Of a stretch of DNA of 5,519 nucleotides, positions 5,391 through 5,519 are shown one piece after another (within the stretch, counting starts at the first letter, position 1; each line of letters begins with the position of its first letter). The notes beneath the pieces were generated by a model, which saw only the letters and a program-made list of their open reading frames with translations, was not told the DNA's origin and made no database searches. The position numbers and the translations under genes are program-made. Source of the stretch: Giesbergeria sp. Its GTDB lineage: Bacteria; Pseudomonadota; Gammaproteobacteria; Burkholderiales; Burkholderiaceae_C. The stretch is from contig JAGNUJ010000107.1 of NCBI GenBank assembly GCA_017987055.1, forward strand, positions 1 to 5,519, read 5' to 3'.

Positions 5391-5490
5391 CTATCAATAA
5401 ATGAGCTGCTAGCGCACGTATCTATTGCATTTCAGATAGTTTTTCTGCTTAAAGCCAATAGATACGGGCGCTAGAAGCTATCAATTTAAT
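5391..5490. repeat. long palindromic intergenic repeat, CTAGCGC-core family (copy 3)
   Basis: Two 24-nt arms, 5404-5427 and 5456-5479, are inverted copies of each other with 22 of 24 positions complementary; each contains CTAGCGC and GTATCTATTG. The 28-nt loop region (5428-5455) can itself form a small CAGA/TCTG stem (5433-5436 with 5444-5447). AT-rich flanks (ATCAATAAATG on the left; ATTAAATTGAT on the right, minus strand) extend the element to about 100 bp. It separates the upstream minus-strand gene end from uppP, and its right flank contains that gene's putative stop triplet. It shares GAGCTGCTAGCGC with copy 1 and a 15-nt flank with copy 2. I recall such elements as common between genes in Comamonadaceae. 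No transposase or other coding capacity is present. Confidence 0.88.
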
Positions 5491-5519
5491 CTACTGCCTC
5501 GGGCAAATCTAGCACTGCA
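5486..5519 (-). CDS. probable C-terminus of an unidentified protein (fragment)
   Basis: On the minus strand the last bases read as ten complete codons, AVLDLPEAVD, ended by TAA at 5488-5486. The composition looks like real coding sequence and the stop lies exactly at the edge of the repeat, as for the other genes here. A second minus-strand frame also stays open to a stop inside the repeat, and ten residues are too few to identify a family, so this is tentative. Confidence 0.35.
   Translation of the reverse strand, partial: AVLDLPEAVD

Noticed and set aside
5404..5479. Long inverted repeat considered as IS ends or a CRISPR-like unit
   Set aside because: The arms are only 28 nt apart with no coding sequence between them, there are no direct target duplications evident, and no spaced repeats of constant length; it is a single palindromic element.

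Overview
The window looks like an ordinary chromosomal stretch from a GC-rich betaproteobacterium, most likely Burkholderiales/Comamonadaceae (Rhodoferax/Polaromonas-like). Two things suggest this: the protein families and their wording (a LAAC-GGG lipoprotein start, a CheV with a CheW-REC layout, a MipA/OmpV porin-like protein), and three intergenic palindromic repeats built around a GCTGCTAGCGC core, a type I recall as common in that family. The taxonomic call is an inference; there is no rRNA or marker search behind it.

Layout, left to right. At 1-128 on the minus strand is the N-terminus of DNA mismatch-repair protein MutS, cut by the window edge. It is divergent from cheV (292-1254, plus), a chemotaxis coupling protein with a receiver domain. 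A 55-bp palindromic repeat fills the gap between cheV and the convergent gene at 1315-2532 (minus), a lipoprotein-type secreted alpha/beta hydrolase. That gene is divergent from a second, cytosolic alpha/beta hydrolase (about 2639-3472, plus); the 106 bp between them hold an imperfect hairpin. The second hydrolase converges with a MipA/OmpV family outer-membrane protein (3481-4419, minus), with only 8 bp between stop codons. Upstream of that, on the same strand, is uppP (4497-5321), undecaprenyl-diphosphate phosphatase. A degenerate repeat copy lies between uppP and the MipA gene. Upstream of uppP is a long (about 100 bp) repeat copy, and at 5486-5519 probably the last codons of another minus-strand gene.

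How the genes relate. There is no evident dedicated pathway. uppP (recycling of the lipid carrier for peptidoglycan) and the MipA-like protein (a family whose E. coli founder interacts with murein machinery) are co-directional and both concern the envelope, but the repeat and a 77-bp gap separate them. The two hydrolases share a divergent intergenic region but are unrelated in sequence beyond the fold. mutS and cheV are single housekeeping/motility genes.

I see no phage, transposase, CRISPR, defence or toxin-antitoxin genes, and no convincing undescribed system. The most notable non-coding feature is the repeat family, whose three copies sit exactly at gene ends. Smaller curiosities are a frameshift-prone tract in the lipoprotein gene, a hairpin between the hydrolases, and a 16S-tail-like sequence at the start of the MipA gene. 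No gap exceeds 300 bases.
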